From: Paenarthrobacter sp. PH39-S1
GTDB taxonomy: Bacteria; Actinomycetota; Actinomycetes; Actinomycetales; Micrococcaceae
DNA: 64,000 nucleotides
Assembly (NCBI RefSeq): GCF_030063245.1
Contig: NZ_JASISR010000011.1
Coordinates: 39,886 to 103,885, forward strand
Reading direction: 5' to 3'
The notes beneath the pieces are model-generated. The model was not told the DNA's origin and searched no databases. It saw only the letters and a list, made by a program, of their open reading frames with translations. Made by a program: the position numbers and the translations under genes. Within the stretch, counting starts at the first letter, position 1. Each line of letters starts with the position of its first letter. Below, piece by piece: positions 62,474 to 64,000 of the stretch.

Positions 62474-62716
62474 ATGCCCAGAGTAATCCAGATCCGCGAT
62501 GTACCCGAGGACGTCCACGAAGCCTTGACGAAAGCTGCGGCGGCGCAGGGCATCTCCCTGACAAGGTACCTGCTGCGCGAACTTGAGAACCTGACGCAAC
62601 GGGCGCAGGTGCCGCACATTAATGCTGCCGTCGTTCGACAGACACAGGCCAAGGTCCAGGGCCATGCTGGCAGAGATAAAATTCTCAGCGCTCTTCGGGA
62701 AGACCGCGGCGGATGA
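62474..62716 (+). CDS. vapB: VapB/FitA-type antitoxin
   Basis: 80 residues. The ribbon-helix-helix start is RVIQIRDVPEDVHEALTKAA followed by GISLTRYLLREL, as in FitA-like antitoxins. The C-terminal half (HINAAVVRQTQAKVQ) is the toxin-wrapping tail. It binds its own promoter with the toxin; the 8-3-8 palindrome just upstream is the likely operator. The stop overlaps the vapC start by ATGA. Confidence 0.9.
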   Translation: MPRVIQIRDVPEDVHEALTKAAAAQGISLTRYLLRELENLTQRAQVPHINAAVVRQTQAKVQGHAGRDKILSALREDRGG

Positions 62717-63090
62717 ACGTAATCGACGCGAGTGTCATTGTCGAGTTGCTCGCCAACGATCTCGATCCCGACCTACTCGGTAATGAGGAGTTGATAGCTC
62801 CGCACCTCATCGACAGTGAAGTGACCAATGTCTTGCGCCGCCTTGTGGCTCACGGTGCGCTGAGCGAGGAGCAGGGCACGCTCGCCTTCGACGGATTCAC
62901 CCGCCTGATTTTGACGCGATTTCCGGCTGATTGGCTACGCCCCAGGATGTGGGCGCTCCGACACAATCTGAGCGCGTACGATGCGACATACGTGGCGCTT
63001 GCCGAGATGACAAACGCCAAGGCACTTCTCACCACCGATGCTCGGCTGGCGAGGGCGCCGGGCATCCAATGTCACGTCCAGGTACTCTGA
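62713..63090 (+). CDS. vapC: VapC-type PIN-domain ribonuclease toxin
   Basis: 125 residues. The four PIN-domain acids are Asp5 (NVIDASVIV), Glu36 (IDSEVTNVL), Asp90 (LSAYDATYVALAE) and Asp109 (LLTTDARLA), all present, so it appears active. VapC toxins cut tRNA or rRNA in a Mg2+-dependent manner. It is coupled to vapB by a 4-base overlap. The end of the gene is followed, 31 bases later, by an unrelated gene. Confidence 0.92.
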   Translation: MNVIDASVIVELLANDLDPDLLGNEELIAPHLIDSEVTNVLRRLVAHGALSEEQGTLAFDGFTRLILTRFPADWLRPRMWALRHNLSAYDATYVALAEMTNAKALLTTDARLARAPGIQCHVQVL

Positions 63091-63121
63091 CAAACACCAC
63101 CGCAGCCCCCGCTCTGCCACA

Positions 63122-64000
63122 ATGGCAAGCATGGGAAATGCCGAAAAAGGACTTGAACTCCGCATCTCGCTGGACGGGATCGCGCCGCCGATCTGGCGCT
63201 CGATCCGTGTCCCGGAAAGCATTGAGCTAGCGGAGCTGCATCGGGTGATCCAGTTGTCGTTCGGCTGGGAGGACCGCCATCTGCACCAGTTCACCGCCGG
63301 AACCGACGCGGATAAGCAGCGAATCCTCTCGGACGAAGAGACCGCCCAGGAGATCGGTGTTGAAGCCGAGACCGGCGTGTTACTGACCGCCGTGCTGGAG
63401 ACGGTGGCAGGCGCAGGCAGCGCAGGCAGCGCAGGCAGCGCCGGCACCGCCGCAATCCAGGCCGGCACGCTGGCGTATGAGTATGACTTCGGCGATTCCT
63501 GGGACCACACCATCACGGTGACCGGCCGGTGCCTGCTCCAGGACGGTCGGACTATCTGCACCTCAGGTGAGCGCCGCGGCCCGGTGGAGGATTCCGGCGG
63601 CATCGGCGGCTACACGCAGCTGTGCGAGGTGCTCGCGAACCCGCGGCATCCGCAGTATGAGGACCTCGCGGTTTGGTATGCGGGGGCCGCATCGACGATC
63701 GGCACCCTCGACGCTGCCCCGTTTGACGCCGAGGCCTTCGATATCGACGCCGTCAACGCGAAACTGGCACGTTTTACCTTGCTGCGCACTGCCGGCCCGC
63801 CCACCGATACCGAGCTTGCCGCCGTCGTCCGTCCCGTTCGTTGGCTGCTGCAGCGCGCCGGCACCGACGGCCTTGAGCTCACGGCAGCCGGCTACCTGAA
63901 ACCCGCTGTGGTGCGCGCGGCGGTGGCGGAGCTGGGCTGGCAGGAGCGCTGCTACGGAGCGGTTAACCGCGAGGACCAGGCCATTGCTGTGACGGCGCTG
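63122..64000 (+). CDS. Plasmid pRiA4b ORF-3 family protein (3' end outside the window)
   Basis: At least 293 residues; the frame is open at the window end. The start is ATG 63122 or 63131. The IS1096/pRiA4b ORF-3-like domain is seen in LELRISLDGIAPPIWRSIRV, then ELHRVIQLSFGWEDRHLHQF, and later LAYEYDFGDSWDHTITV and CTSGERRGPVEDSGGIGGY. The function is unknown; the fold is often encoded on mobile or accessory DNA. A Gly-Ser-Ala run near residue 100 is encoded by three perfect copies of the 9-bp unit GCAGGCAGC (63413-63439), which probably varies between strains. Confidence 0.85.
   Translation, partial: MASMGNAEKGLELRISLDGIAPPIWRSIRVPESIELAELHRVIQLSFGWEDRHLHQFTAGTDADKQRILSDEETAQEIGVEAETGVLLTAVLETVAGAGSAGSAGSAGTAAIQAGTLAYEYDFGDSWDHTITVTGRCLLQDGRTICTSGERRGPVEDSGGIGGYTQLCEVLANPRHPQYEDLAVWYAGAASTIGTLDAAPFDAEAFDIDAVNAKLARFTLLRTAGPPTDTELAAVVRPVRWLLQRAGTDGLELTAAGYLKPAVVRAAVAELGWQERCYGAVNREDQAIAVTAL

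Overview
The window is GC-rich DNA, densely coded on both strands, with many GTG starts and 4-base ATGA/GTGA overlaps. Mycothiol-type DinB enzymes, homodimeric AceE, FCD-GntR and IclR regulators and a DUF6458 protein point to an actinobacterium. The overall gene set looks like Arthrobacter or a related genus of the Micrococcaceae (inference; there is no rRNA or tRNA gene in the window to confirm it).

The dominant theme is complete use of purines. A minus-strand block (about 26.2-33.4 kb) encodes guanine deaminase, an AzgA-type permease, XdhC, an FAD subunit and a fused FeS/Mo xanthine dehydrogenase, converting guanine and hypoxanthine to urate. A plus-strand block (10.3-13.8 kb) holds uraD-uraH-urate oxidase-NCS2 permease, converting urate to allantoin. 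An NCS1 permease with a hydantoin/allantoin racemase-like protein lies at 5.9-8.4 kb. Allantoinase sits at the end of hyi-glxR-gcl-glxK-allB (47.6-53.9 kb), which carries glyoxylate to glycerate phosphate. A second glyoxylate route, malic enzyme-malate synthase-DUF6986-allE, lies at 39.0-44.2 kb beside a divergent IclR regulator. A stand-alone aceE (15-17.7 kb) would close a malate-pyruvate-acetyl-CoA cycle. A 15-bp motif (TTYC-N7-GRAA) recurs before nearly all of these units, including twice around the IclR gene. I propose it as the operator of one dispersed IclR regulon.

Other modules: a minus-strand operon (17.9-23.2 kb) with a Rieske oxygenase, an uncharacterised protein, a polar amino acid ABC transporter and a ferredoxin-type reductase, flanked by an FCD-GntR regulator and an M20D amidohydrolase that share a GAATAC-N3-GTATNC operator; an agmatine-to-putrescine operon (aguB-aguA-APC permease) with a divergent TetR gene and a perfect 10-3-10 palindrome; and an ACC deaminase with a divergent GntR gene.

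The left end (0-5.4 kb) holds small stress-type and regulator genes and two gene remnants. The right end (44.5-64 kb) is more mosaic: an AAA ATPase, a decayed RES/Xre toxin-antitoxin pair, a frameshifted helix-turn-helix gene, a Fic fragment, a patatin-like protein, a lipoprotein behind a 9-bp minisatellite, and two intact toxin-antitoxin pairs (MazF type and VapBC). No CRISPR array, prophage, complete insertion sequence, rRNA or tRNA gene was recognised.
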